Origin: Cyanobium sp. NIES-981 | Lineage (GTDB): Bacteria > Cyanobacteriota > Cyanobacteriia > PCC-6307 > Cyanobiaceae | Length of the DNA: 27,991 nt | Assembly: GCA_945907085.1 (NCBI GenBank) | Contig: CAMDSS010000002.1 | Location: forward strand, 1-27,991 | Direction of reading: 5' to 3' | Shown: positions 6,670 through 15,241 of the stretch, piece after piece | Position numbering within the stretch: the first letter of the stretch is position 1 | How the letters are laid out: every line of letters begins with the position of its first letter | Translations under genes and position numbers: made by a program | The notes under the pieces: model-generated | Databases searched by the model: none | Told to the model about the DNA's origin: nothing | Seen by the model: the letters and a program-made list of their open reading frames with translations, nothing else

Positions 6670-9600
6670 ATGCATCGATTGGCAGCGGTTCCAGGGGCCT
6701 CAGGTGACGCCAATGCGGGGGTGTTTGTGGAGCAACCTGCCGCTCCCGTTTTGCTGCTCAGCAGTGCTGATACCGATCTGGTGGCGATCGATCGGCTCTT
6801 GGACTGCCAACCAGATCTCCTGGGCCAGTCCCTGCGGGGCCTGAATTTGGCTGTTCTTGGCCACCCGGCGATCATTGACCACTACATCGCCACCACGGTT
6901 GCTTCAGCACGGTTGGTTGTGGTGCGGTTGCTCGGCGGCCGGGGCCATTGGAGTTATGGGCTCGAGCAACTGCGGCACTGGGCTTCTGGGGATCCAGGCC
7001 GCCAGCTGTTGGTGCTTGCCGGTACGGCCAGTGAGGACCTTGCCCTCGCCGAACTCGGTACCGTGCCGCCGCCCCTCACCCTGGCGCTGGCGGAGTGCTT
7101 CAGGCAGGGCGGGCCCGACAACCTCGCCTTGGCCTTGGGTTGTTTTCGAGCCCTGGTTGAAGGGGAAATTCCTGAGCCGCCTGGGGTGATTCCCTTGGGG
7201 GATCCCCTGCCCCACGACTGGCGCGACGAGGGCGGTCCGCGGGTTGGGGTGATCGTCTATCGGGCCCTGCTCCAGGCCGGGGACACCGCCCTGATGGAAG
7301 CCATCCTCGCGGCCCTTCGCGATCGGGGCCTTTGTCCCCGGGCCCTTTGGGTCAGTGGGCTGCGCGATCAGGCCGTGCAGCGGGGGGTGGCTGATCTGCT
7401 CCAGCGTGAGAACGTCCAGGCCGTGTTGTGCACCACCTCCTTTGCCTCCGTTCAGTTTGAAGACGCTGGATTAGGAGCTCCCCTGTGGGACCAACTCGGC
7501 GTGCCCGTCTTCCAGTTGCTCTGCAGCAGTCAGCCCCGGGAGCAATGGCGCTCCAGCAGCATCGGATTGGGTCCGACGGACCTTGGCCTGCAGGTGGCCC
7601 TGCCCGAATTGGATGGCCGCCTGACGACCCGAATTGGTGCGTTCAAAGAAACCAGGTATTCCAGTGATCGCCTGGCATCGGCCCTGGCCCGCTATGAGCC
7701 TGATGGGGAGCGGATTGGCTGGGTGTGCCAGTTGGTGGCCCATTGGATTGATCTCCGCCAAACCCCAGTTCAGGAGCGGAGAGTGGCCCTGGTGTTGGCC
7801 AATTACCCCACCCGCAACAGTCGTTTGGCGAATGGGGTGGGTCTCGATACCCCAGCGTCTACGGCCCTGATGCTGGGCTGGATGCAGGCCACTGGCTATG
7901 GCCTGGGATCAGGGCCTTTACCCGCCAATGGTGATGCCTTGATCGGGGCCCTCATGGACGGCCTCACCAACGATCCAGAAAGCGGCCACCACCCCCCCCT
8001 TGATCACCTGGCCCTGGACACCTATCTGGATTGGTACGCCAGCTTGCCGATCGAAGGCCGCGAAACCCTGGAAAGGGTTTGGGGTCAGCCCAGCGCTGAT
8101 GGCGGGTTGGTGCCCATGGCCGATGGCAGCCCAGGCTTCCCGATCCGGGGCCTGGGTTTTGGCCATGTCACGGTCTTGATCCAGCCGGAGCGGGGCTACG
8201 ACAGGGACCCCTCCTTGAGCTATCACAGCCCCGACCTACCTCCCACCCACGCCTATCTGGCCCAATACCTGTGGTTGCGCCGATCGTTTGGCGCCCAGGT
8301 TGTGGTGCATGTGGGCAAGCACGGCAACCTCGAATGGCTGCCGGGTAAGGCCCTAGGCCTCTCGAGCCAATGTTTTCCCGAATGGGCCCTTGGCCCCCTG
8401 CCCCACCTCTATCCCTTCATCGTGAATGATCCCGGTGAGGGCTCCCAGGCCAAACGGCGTGCCCAGGCCGTGATCATCGATCACCTCACCCCTCCCTTGG
8501 GCCGCGCAGGGCTCCATGGGAATCTCCAGCAGCTCGAGGCCCTGCTTGACGAGTATTGGGAGGCCAGCCAATTCGGCAGTGAACGGGCCCAGACCCTCAG
8601 GCTGGAGCTGGAGAGCAAACTCAGTACCCTGGATCTCCCAGACCTCAATGGCACCAGCCTGGATCAGCGCCTGGACGCCGCCGATGGCTACCTCTGCGAA
8701 CTCAAGGAAGCCCAAATACGGCTAGGTCTCCACACCTTTGGCACCCTGCCTGAACCAGCAAAGGCTTCTGAGTTGTTGCTCTGCCTTGCCAGGGCCCCCC
8801 AAGCCGGATTGCCAGGCATCACCCAAGCCTTGGCCCAGGCCTTGGATCTGGGGTTTGACCCCTGGTGCGATCCCGACGACCTCGAACTCTCCAGTGCCGA
8901 TTGCCAGGTGCTGGGCATTCGATTTGGCAAGGCGGCGCTCCGTTACGTGGGGGATGGGGTGGCCCTGCTTGAAGAGCTAGCTCTCGAGCTATGCGCTGGG
9001 GTTCTCGCCAAGCCGGAAACGGTCCAGCCCGAGCCCCTGCTCCAACCACTGCCCCAACCCCTTGGCAGTGCGCCGACACCCCCAGCTTTAGCGGCGGTGC
9101 TCGTGCACTTGCAAACAAACCTGGTGCCCAGGTTTTTGGCCTGCGGCACTGCAGAGCGGGCAGCTTTTCTGGCAGGGCTCAATGGCCAACGCATTGCGGC
9201 CGGACCCTCCGGTGCCCCCACCCGGGGGCGGCCCGATTTATTGCCCACGGGCCGCAATTTTTACAGTGTGGATCTGCGGGGTTTGCCGACCGAAGCGGCC
9301 TGGGATCTCGGCCGGCGCAGCGCGGAACTACTCCTGGAGAGCCACCTGCAGCAGGAGGGTGAACACCTGCAAACCCTGGCCCTCTCGGTGTGGGGTACCG
9401 CCACCATGCGCAATGGCGGCGAGGACATCGCCCAGGCCCTAGCCCTTTTGGGGGTTCGTCCCGTGTGGGATGGTCCCACCCGCCGCATGGTGGACCTGGA
9501 GGTCATCCCGCTCACGCTGCTCGGCAGACCCCGGGTGGATGTGACCCTACGGATCTCTGGATTATTTCGGGATGCCTTTCCCCAACTGGTGGGTTGGATG

Positions 9601-10443
9601 AACCAGGCCACCGATTCGGTGGCAGGCCTGGATGAACCGGCCGAAGCCAATCCCCTGGCAGCGGCCGCCCGGGAGGATGGCCATAACGCCCGCGTTTACG
9701 GATCGGCACCGGGGGCCTATGGCGCTGGCCTCCAGGGCTTGATCGACAGCGGCCAGTGGGAGAGCCGCGGCGACCTGGCGGAAGCCTTTTTGAACTGGAG
9801 CAGTTGGCGCTACAGCAACCAGGGCCCGAGCCAGGGCTCCTCTGGCCTCGGAGGGGCCATTGAGGCTGGGGCCGATCGCCTGGGGCTTGAAACCAGGTTG
9901 CGCCAGGTGCAGGTGGTGCTGCACAACCAGGACAACCGGGAACATGACCTGCTCGATTCCGACGACTACTACCAGTTCCAGGGGGGCCTGAGTGCGGCAG
10001 CAGAAAGCCTGCAGGGCCAAGCCCCTGCCCTCTGGTTTGGCGACCATTCCCGCCACGGCCGGCCCAAGGTGCATCGGCTTGAGCGGGAATTCGACAAGGT
10101 GTTGCGTAGCCGGGTTCTTAACCCCCGCTGGATCAGTGCCATGCAAGAGCACGGCTACAAGGGGGGATTCGAGATGGCCGCCAGCCTGGATTATTTGTTT
10201 GCCTACGACGCCAGCACCGGCCGCGTGCCGGATTGGGGCTACGGGGCCATCTGTGACCAGTGGTTGCGCGATCCCCAGGTGCGCGGCTTCCTCGAGCGGG
10301 CCAATCCCTGGGCGCTCAGGGACATGGGCGAAAGGCTTCTGGAGGCCCACAACCGGGGGCTCTGGGAGGGGGCACAAAAAAACCAGTTAGCGGAACTACA
10401 CCAACTGGTCTTGGAATCAGAAAGCCTGATTGAAAAGCGCTGA
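6670..10443 (+). CDS. cobN: Cobaltochelatase-type CobN subunit
   Basis: CobN is the large substrate-binding subunit that inserts cobalt into the corrin ring with ATPase partner subunits, during aerobic-type cobalamin synthesis; in cyanobacteria the partners are often the magnesium-chelatase I/D subunits. The protein is 1257 residues with ATG 6670. The family signature HVGKHGNLEWLPGK lies at 547-560; ChlH has a different version of this motif, which is the main reason to call CobN rather than ChlH. Further support comes from the NDPGEGSQAKRRAQAVIIDHL block near 580-600, the GRNFYSVDLRGLPTEAAW block near 860, and the C-terminal PRWISAMQEHGYKGG segment. A short Pro/Gln-rich insertion (about residues 780-800) sits between domains. 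It diverges from ilvE-metH, so B12 production and use are adjacent. I saw no cobalamin riboswitch in the 52-base spacer. Confidence 0.95.
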   Translation: MHRLAAVPGASGDANAGVFVEQPAAPVLLLSSADTDLVAIDRLLDCQPDLLGQSLRGLNLAVLGHPAIIDHYIATTVASARLVVVRLLGGRGHWSYGLEQLRHWASGDPGRQLLVLAGTASEDLALAELGTVPPPLTLALAECFRQGGPDNLALALGCFRALVEGEIPEPPGVIPLGDPLPHDWRDEGGPRVGVIVYRALLQAGDTALMEAILAALRDRGLCPRALWVSGLRDQAVQRGVADLLQRENVQAVLCTTSFASVQFEDAGLGAPLWDQLGVPVFQLLCSSQPREQWRSSSIGLGPTDLGLQVALPELDGRLTTRIGAFKETRYSSDRLASALARYEPDGERIGWVCQLVAHWIDLRQTPVQERRVALVLANYPTRNSRLANGVGLDTPASTALMLGWMQATGYGLGSGPLPANGDALIGALMDGLTNDPESGHHPPLDHLALDTYLDWYASLPIEGRETLERVWGQPSADGGLVPMADGSPGFPIRGLGFGHVTVLIQPERGYDRDPSLSYHSPDLPPTHAYLAQYLWLRRSFGAQVVVHVGKHGNLEWLPGKALGLSSQCFPEWALGPLPHLYPFIVNDPGEGSQAKRRAQAVIIDHLTPPLGRAGLHGNLQQLEALLDEYWEASQFGSERAQTLRLELESKLSTLDLPDLNGTSLDQRLDAADGYLCELKEAQIRLGLHTFGTLPEPAKASELLLCLARAPQAGLPGITQALAQALDLGFDPWCDPDDLELSSADCQVLGIRFGKAALRYVGDGVALLEELALELCAGVLAKPETVQPEPLLQPLPQPLGSAPTPPALAAVLVHLQTNLVPRFLACGTAERAAFLAGLNGQRIAAGPSGAPTRGRPDLLPTGRNFYSVDLRGLPTEAAWDLGRRSAELLLESHLQQEGEHLQTLALSVWGTATMRNGGEDIAQALALLGVRPVWDGPTRRMVDLEVIPLTLLGRPRVDVTLRISGLFRDAFPQLVGWMNQATDSVAGLDEPAEANPLAAAAREDGHNARVYGSAPGAYGAGLQGLIDSGQWESRGDLAEAFLNWSSWRYSNQGPSQGSSGLGGAIEAGADRLGLETRLRQVQVVLHNQDNREHDLLDSDDYYQFQGGLSAAAESLQGQAPALWFGDHSRHGRPKVHRLEREFDKVLRSRVLNPRWISAMQEHGYKGGFEMAASLDYLFAYDASTGRVPDWGYGAICDQWLRDPQVRGFLERANPWALRDMGERLLEAHNRGLWEGAQKNQLAELHQLVLESESLIEKR

Positions 10444-10460
10444 GCTTCAGAGTTCAGCGC
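10432..10460 (-). terminator. Intrinsic terminator overlapping the cobN stop codon
   Basis: GCGCTGAGCT (10437-10446) and AGTTCAGCGC (10451-10460) form a ten-base-pair stem with one G-U wobble and a four-base loop. On the minus strand the stem is followed at once by TTTTC (RC of 10432-10436), giving a classic Rho-independent terminator for the leftward operon that ends at 10473. The cobN TGA (10441-10443) lies inside the left arm. Confidence 0.65.
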
Positions 10461-10472
10461 AGTTGCTGGTGT

Positions 10473-11021
10473 TTAACCGTTCAGCTCCTTCGCCATCTGT
10501 TTAAAGGGATCAATCGCCCCAGGCTTGGCGCTGGAGGTCTGGGTGATTTGGGGTTGGCTGGCCTTCTCGGCGGCAACGGCCTCCTGTTCCAGCTTGATCA
10601 CGGCAGGCCCGCCGGTCACATTGACTCCCACGGCACTGCCTTTCATGCGCTGATCCAATTCAGCCGCCGACATGGTCTGGGCGAAGGTCTTCTTGACCGG
10701 CTTGGGCACACCCCCGGTGAGGTCGATCGACGTCTCAACGATTTCGGTGCCCGGCATGCCCTCGGAGAGCTTTTCGATGGAAGCCTCCATGGACGCCACT
10801 TCGGCCACCATTTCCTTGTTGCCCGGGTTGTCGACGGTGCCAGGGAAGGTGCGGCGGATCGTATTGGAGCGCCGCATGAAGTCCACGTTCCCCATGCTGC
10901 CGGACGAATCAGCATCCAGGAAGAAGCTTTCAGCCTCCTTCTTGGGTTTTTTGGTTCTCGGAGCGGGGGCTTCAGCACCGGCGCTGGAACCACCCTTCAA
11001 GAAGCGATCTAACAGACCCAT
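10473..11021 (-). CDS. Hypothetical protein, 182 aa, probably cyanobacterium-specific
   Basis: I do not recognise a named family. The ATG at 11021 begins MGLLDRFLKGG, a short amphipathic helix seen at the start of many small cyanobacterial proteins; the longer open frame to 11189 overlaps the PHP gene and is not credible. A Lys-rich stretch (about 23-29) is followed by the most distinctive block, SMGNVDFMRRSNTIRRTFPG (about 42-61), then a helical Glu-rich segment (70-90) and a low-complexity Ala/Gln/Ser tail ending DPFKQMAKELNG. There is no signal peptide or transmembrane segment. It is the last gene of the leftward flavin reductase-uvrC-hemJ run, 29 bases after the PHP gene, and is followed by a strong terminator. 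Confidence 0.75.
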   Translation of the reverse strand: MGLLDRFLKGGSSAGAEAPAPRTKKPKKEAESFFLDADSSGSMGNVDFMRRSNTIRRTFPGTVDNPGNKEMVAEVASMEASIEKLSEGMPGTEIVETSIDLTGGVPKPVKKTFAQTMSAAELDQRMKGSAVGVNVTGGPAVIKLEQEAVAAEKASQPQITQTSSAKPGAIDPFKQMAKELNG

Positions 11022-11050
11022 CGACAGGCAAGGGAAAGCGTGGGTAAACC

Positions 11051-11752
11051 CTAGCGGCCATCCAGGACCAGACCATGGGTATCGGTGCCACAACTCATTA
11101 AAAGGCCACGATTGTTGAGGTCCTCCGCAATGGCCTCGCAGATGTGGGGCGTGGGCTGCCACCTGGTTTGCATTTGGTAGTCGTACCAAGCTTCGGCACC
11201 GTCAAAACCCAGTTGATCAGCGGCCTCAAGCAAGTCCTGAAAGGGCAAGCGGTAGCGGGCCGGGTGGGCCAACAGGGCCAAGCCCCCAGCCGCCCAGATC
11301 GCTTCCAGTACCGCTTCCGCCCGCAATCCCTTACCCACCAAGGCCGCTCCCTGCAGATAGGGATCAAGGCTGGGATGGCCGTAGGTGTAACCAAGGGCCA
11401 GAACATGGACCAAACAGCCCTTCAGCAGGCAGCTGATCTCCACCCCAGGCCAAAGGTTGGGGGTTGTCTCACCGGCGCGATGGCGCCCTTCAAAGACGGC
11501 TTGCACCGCCGCATACGCCAAGTTGGAGTGGTGATCGGTGATGGCGATCTCCTCCAAACCCATGGCGAGGGCCTGGTGGGCCAGCTCCTCGGGGCGCAGG
11601 CTTCCATCGCTGCAATGGGTGTGGCAATGGAAGTTGAACTGCCCGGGACAGCTCCCAGGCCCCACGGTCCTCAGGACGGCGGCGAGGGGATGGTGCCGGT
11701 GGCGATCGCTCCGGGATCGGCTCTGGGGGGTGGCCAACGGGTTAGGAGCCAC
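11051..11752 (-). CDS. PHP-domain metal-dependent phosphoesterase
   Basis: The PHP fold is an alpha/beta barrel that binds two or three metals to hydrolyse phosphoester bonds, as in the TrpH/RNase AM and polymerase-associated families. Metal-ligand motifs are visible: HCHTHCSDGS near residues 42-51, ITDHH at 71-75, a PGVEIS segment, LLAHPARY in the second half, and CGTDTHG just before the C terminus. With GTG at 11752 the protein is 233 residues; the open frame to 11848 reads into hemJ and has no better start, and other internal starts are possible. The start overlaps the hemJ stop by 11 bases. The substrate is not predictable; a nucleotide or oligonucleotide 3',5'-phosphoesterase role is the usual inference. 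Confidence 0.85.
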   Translation of the reverse strand: MAPNPLATPQSRSRSDRHRHHPLAAVLRTVGPGSCPGQFNFHCHTHCSDGSLRPEELAHQALAMGLEEIAITDHHSNLAYAAVQAVFEGRHRAGETTPNLWPGVEISCLLKGCLVHVLALGYTYGHPSLDPYLQGAALVGKGLRAEAVLEAIWAAGGLALLAHPARYRLPFQDLLEAADQLGFDGAEAWYDYQMQTRWQPTPHICEAIAEDLNNRGLLMSCGTDTHGLVLDGR

Positions 11753-12362
11753 TGGTTGAGGACCCAGCAGCGAGGCGTTCAGCCCGCAGCCGTCGCCAAC
11801 GGGCATAAAACTGAATCGAGCCCGCCATGAACACCACCAAGGCAGCAATCAACCAGGTGGCAGCGCTGGTGGGGAATTGGTTTTTGAACACTGCCAGCAT
11901 CACCACAATCACCAACAACAGGGTCGGCAATTCGTTGAAGGCCCGGAGTTGCTTTGGACTCCATTGGCAGCTGCCCTGGTGGAGTTGGCCCATCAAGCGG
12001 TAACAAAACCAGTGGTAAATAAGTAGGGCAGCCACAAACCCCAACTTCACCTGAAGCCAGCCCTGGTGGATCCAGGCCGGCTGAACGCTTAGCAATCCCG
12101 CCGCCATCGCAAGGGCAACCACCATCCCGGGGGTTGTGATGATGTTGGCGAGGCGTCGTTCCATCAGCCCGTATTGCGCCTGGAAAGGCACCTTCAGCGC
12201 CCCATCAAGCTCTTCGGCTTCGCGGTGATAGATGAACAGTCGAACCAGGTAAAAGAGGCCCGCGAACCAAACCACCACTCCCACAATGTGGAGCGTTTTA
12301 AACCAGAGATAAGCCTCAGGTGGCCAGGTCCAGGACAAGGGGCCCACAGCGAATAGGGTCAA
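11742..12362 (-). CDS. hemJ: Protoporphyrinogen IX oxidase, HemJ type
   Basis: HemJ oxidises protoporphyrinogen IX to protoporphyrin IX, the precursor of both chlorophyll and heme, and is the usual form in cyanobacteria (Synechocystis Slr1790 family). Several hydrophobic segments are visible: about 20-42, 75-92, 103-120, 146-160 and 169-182. The conserved histidine is His25 in FKTLHIVGVVVWFAG, and the conserved lysine is Lys106 in WLQVKLGF; RAFNELP at 140-146 is also typical. No ATG is available. The start is TTG at 12362, or GTG at 12347, which would begin directly before the family core; neither has a good ribosome site, so the first five residues are uncertain. It belongs to the uvrC run, with a 21-base gap from the secreted-protein gene and an overlap with the PHP gene. 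Confidence 0.93.
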   Translation of the reverse strand: MTLFAVGPLSWTWPPEAYLWFKTLHIVGVVVWFAGLFYLVRLFIYHREAEELDGALKVPFQAQYGLMERRLANIITTPGMVVALAMAAGLLSVQPAWIHQGWLQVKLGFVAALLIYHWFCYRLMGQLHQGSCQWSPKQLRAFNELPTLLLVIVVMLAVFKNQFPTSAATWLIAALVVFMAGSIQFYARWRRLRAERLAAGSSTSGS

Positions 12363-12383
12363 GGTAAGGCCAGAGCGTCCCCT

Positions 12384-12674
12384 TCAGGACTCCACCGCGA
12401 TGCGGCAGGCCCGCTTTGCCAGGGCTGCCGCATAGCCCCGATCCACCAGGCCCTCCCGGGGACTGAGTACGCCGTCGCGGCAATCAACGAGCAGGCGCTC
12501 GTGCTGCCCCCGCTGGTCGGACACCCGCAATTTCAATTGCCATGGCAGCCGCTCACTGCGCTGGATCTGGTCTGCGCACACCAGGCCAACGCAGAGTCCC
12601 GGTGAGGCTGCGCCCGGTGGCACGGCCCCAAGGAGCAGCCCAATGGCCAGGAGTAGGGCCCCCAGCGTCTTCAA
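12384..12674 (-). CDS. Small secreted protein with four cysteines
   Basis: The 96-residue product starts with a clear signal peptide: Lys2, then a Leu/Ala/Gly core (about 4-19) and a likely cleavage after AAS near residue 24. The mature part has four cysteines (28, 33, 65, 90), enough for two disulfides in the periplasm or lumen. The family is unknown to me. The likely start is TTG at 12674, overlapping the uvrC stop as TTGA, which suggests translational coupling; no ATG is available before the hydrophobic core. The signal-peptide character argues that the frame is real despite the weak start. Confidence 0.65.
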   Translation of the reverse strand: MKTLGALLLAIGLLLGAVPPGAASPGLCVGLVCADQIQRSERLPWQLKLRVSDQRGQHERLLVDCRDGVLSPREGLVDRGYAAALAKRACRIAVES

Positions 12675-14674
12675 ACGGCCACCTTCTGGTCCTGGACTTG
12701 ATCTTGGTCTTGCACCTCGAGTTCGCCGGGGTCCAACGGATCGTCACTGGGGTGGAAGTAGGTCCAAACCTGTTGGGCCAGGGCAGGACCCATGCCGGGT
12801 GCACCAGCAATCGCCTCGGGGGAGGCCATTTGGATGGCATCGATGGAGCGGAAGTGGGCTAGGAGCTCTTTGACCCGCTTGGGACCCAGCCCCTGGATGT
12901 CAGAGAGGCGCGAGCGCTTCATCCGCTCCCCCCGTTGTTGGCGATGGAAGCTGACGGCAAAGCGATGGGCCTCATCCCGCAGTCGCCGGAGCAACTGCAC
13001 GCCCAGCTGCTCCGCTTCGCTCTCGAGGGGCTCCTTCATCCCTGGTAGGAACACCTCCTCCCGCTGCTTTGCGAGGGAACACACCACCAGATCCTCGTGC
13101 AGATTGAGCTCCCGCAGGGCTTCCATCACCGCTGAGAGTTGGCCCTTGCCCCCATCAATCATCACCACATCGGGCCAGTCGTTGAGGCCACCGAGGTGGA
13201 GGGCGGTGTTGGCTGATTGGCGCAACTCCTGGAGATTCCCACCCTCCGCCTTGACCTGGGACCAGCGGCGGAAGCGTCGCCGCATGATTTCTGCCATGGC
13301 CATGAAGTCATCGGAATGGCCCGATCGAATCGTGCTGCTTTGAATCTTGTATTTGCGGTAGTGCTGCTTTGCAGGCAATCCATCAATAAAGACCACCTGG
13401 GATGCCACCGCATCGCTGCCCTGGATGTGGCTGATGTCGAAGCCCTCGATCCGCCGTGGGGGGTGGGGAAGGTCCAGCAATTGTGCCAGGTCTTCGGTGG
13501 CTAGCAGTTGCTGCTCGGCCCCCCGTTGGGCCCGTTGCAATTCATAGGTGGCGTTGCGTTCCACCAGCTCGATCAAATCCGCTTTTTGGGCCCGCTGGGG
13601 CACGGCGATCTTGACCTTACGGCCCCTGCGTTCCCCCAGCCAGTCCTGAATCAAGGCCTGTTGGGGCAGGGCATGTTGGACGAGCAGCTCGGGGGGAATT
13701 TCCACCGCATCCACCTGGCTGTAGTGCTCTTCAATCACCCGCTGAAGAATGAAACCGTGGTTGGTGATCTTGTCATCAGAAACCATGGCATCGGCGGTAT
13801 AACCGAGGCGGCCGACAAGCTTACCGGCGCGCATTTGAAATAGCTGCACCGCTGCTACGCGCTCATCTGCAACCAGGGCAATGACATCGCGGCTGACGGA
13901 GCTATCGCCAAGGCTCATCTTTTGACCGGCGGTGAGCGTATCAAGGCCTTGCAATTGATCGCGAATTCGGGCCGCCGATTCAAAATCCAGCCGCTCTGCA
14001 TAGGTCTGCATCTGATCGTCCAGCAGCTCGAGCAGCTCGTCATTGCGGCCTTGGAACACCATGGCCACCTTCCGCAGGGTTTGGTGGTAGTCGTCTGAGC
14101 TGATCTTTTGCTGACAGACCCCTGGGCAGCGGCTGATGTCGAAGTTCAGGCAGGTGCGATCTCGATAGAGGGGCTGGGGTCTTTGCCTGAGAGGGAAGAC
14201 CCGTTTCACCAGGGCCAGGGTCCGCCGCAGGAGGCCCACATCCACGTAGGGGCCGTAAAAACGATCGAAAGGGCTACGAAAGCGGCGCTGGCGGGTAATA
14301 AAGATTCGCGGATAGGCTTCGCTCCAAGTAATGCAAAGATAGGGATATTTTTTGTCGTCTTTAAGTAGGACGTTGAAGTGGGGCTGGTTTTGCTTAATCA
14401 GATTTGATTCCAGGGCGAGGGCTTCTGCCTCGCTGTCGGTCACGATGAATTCGATCTCGCAGATCTGCCGCACCATCAGGGAGATGCGCGGACTGTGATT
14501 TTGAGAATTCTGGAAGTAACTCCGAACCCGATTTCTGAGGGCCTTGGCTTTACCGATATAGAGAATGCGGTCGTTTTGATCGCGCATCAAATAACAACCC
14601 GGCTCAGGGGGCACATCCTTGAGCCGGAGTTTGAGGCGATCGGGTTCTTGGATCAGGGGCAGGGAACCCGGCAT
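12671..14674 (-). CDS. uvrC: UvrABC excinuclease subunit C
   Basis: UvrC makes both incisions in nucleotide excision repair with UvrA and UvrB. The 667 residues carry the expected order. The GIY-YIG nuclease for the 3' cut is at about 20-100 (GCYLM at 26-30, LYIGKAKALRNRV at 38-50). A UVR helical hairpin that binds UvrB is at about 212-248. The RNase H-like endonuclease for the 5' cut has EGFDISHIQGS at 410-420, MIDGGKGQL at 505-513 and SFHRQQRG at 575-582. Tandem helix-hairpin-helix DNA-binding motifs are at about 592-635 (IQGLGPKRVKELL, IAGAPGMGPALAQ). The tail is a Gln/Asp repeat (VQDQDQVQDQ). I chose ATG 14674 over TTG 14677; it overlaps the flavin reductase stop by one base (TGATG). Confidence 0.97.
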   Translation of the reverse strand: MPGSLPLIQEPDRLKLRLKDVPPEPGCYLMRDQNDRILYIGKAKALRNRVRSYFQNSQNHSPRISLMVRQICEIEFIVTDSEAEALALESNLIKQNQPHFNVLLKDDKKYPYLCITWSEAYPRIFITRQRRFRSPFDRFYGPYVDVGLLRRTLALVKRVFPLRQRPQPLYRDRTCLNFDISRCPGVCQQKISSDDYHQTLRKVAMVFQGRNDELLELLDDQMQTYAERLDFESAARIRDQLQGLDTLTAGQKMSLGDSSVSRDVIALVADERVAAVQLFQMRAGKLVGRLGYTADAMVSDDKITNHGFILQRVIEEHYSQVDAVEIPPELLVQHALPQQALIQDWLGERRGRKVKIAVPQRAQKADLIELVERNATYELQRAQRGAEQQLLATEDLAQLLDLPHPPRRIEGFDISHIQGSDAVASQVVFIDGLPAKQHYRKYKIQSSTIRSGHSDDFMAMAEIMRRRFRRWSQVKAEGGNLQELRQSANTALHLGGLNDWPDVVMIDGGKGQLSAVMEALRELNLHEDLVVCSLAKQREEVFLPGMKEPLESEAEQLGVQLLRRLRDEAHRFAVSFHRQQRGERMKRSRLSDIQGLGPKRVKELLAHFRSIDAIQMASPEAIAGAPGMGPALAQQVWTYFHPSDDPLDPGELEVQDQDQVQDQKVAV

Positions 14675-15168
14675 CAACCGCCGTATTGCCAGCCGGTGCC
14701 GCTGAGTTCCAGGGCGGCGCCATCACGGTGGAGGGTGGCGGTCTTCACCTCCCCCACAAACACGGTGTGATCGCCGTGGTCCACCTTTCCCACAACCTCA
14801 CATTCCACGCCGCCCAGCCCATTGTCGAGGATTGGCAGGCCCAATGGTCCCAATTGGAAGGGAGCTGCATCAAAGCGGCCGCCCACACCCTTTTGCGGCT
14901 TAAAGAACACGGCGGCCAGGTCCTTCTGATCAGCAGCCAAAACATTCAGGCTGAACTTGCCGGTGCGCTGGATCATGCCGTTGCTGGTGGAATCGGCACG
15001 AACGGCCATGACCACGAGGGGTGGCTCAAAGGATCCCTGGGTCACCCAGCTGGCGGTGAAGCCATTGACGTCCTCTCCTTCGGTCACGCCACAGATGAAG
15101 ACGCCATGGGGGATTTTGCGGAGCAGGGTCTTCTTGGCATCTGTATTCAGACCGGAAGGTGAAGCCAT
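14674..15168 (-). CDS. Flavin reductase domain protein (FMN-binding)
   Basis: This 164-residue protein belongs to the flavin reductase-like family (the fold that also forms the C-terminal domain of cyanobacterial flavodiiron proteins). Family segments include PHGVFICGVTEGEDVNGFTASW (about residues 20-41), SFEPPLVVMAVR (46-57), KFSLNVLAADQ (71-81) and a GDHTVFVGEV strand near 132-141. It probably binds FMN or FAD and reduces it with NAD(P)H; its partner is unknown. It heads the leftward run, and its stop overlaps the uvrC start by one base. The ATG at 15168 is the only good start. It diverges from coaD across a 73-base spacer. Confidence 0.9.
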   Translation of the reverse strand: MASPSGLNTDAKKTLLRKIPHGVFICGVTEGEDVNGFTASWVTQGSFEPPLVVMAVRADSTSNGMIQRTGKFSLNVLAADQKDLAAVFFKPQKGVGGRFDAAPFQLGPLGLPILDNGLGGVECEVVGKVDHGDHTVFVGEVKTATLHRDGAALELSGTGWQYGG

Positions 15169-15230
15169 GGCCCTGTTGAAATCTCACCCACTGTAGAAAG
15201 GCTCCGCCGGCCCATAGGGTGGAAAAAAAC

Positions 15231-15234
15231 AAGG
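15231..15234 (+). promoter_or_regulatory. coaD ribosome binding site
   Basis: AAGG at 15231-15234 lies seven bases before the coaD ATG, just after an A-tract in the 73-base divergent spacer. Confidence 0.5.
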
Positions 15235-15241
15235 TCGAACG

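Noticed and set aside
9562..10377. A 271-residue frame antisense to cobN
   Set aside because: It lies fully opposite a strongly conserved coding region, and its length reflects high GC content. It has no start context or recognisable motif.
11022..11189. A 56-residue N-terminal extension of the 182-aa protein
   Set aside because: It would overlap the PHP gene heavily. MGLLDRF at 11021 is a typical start, and the extension has no protein-like features.
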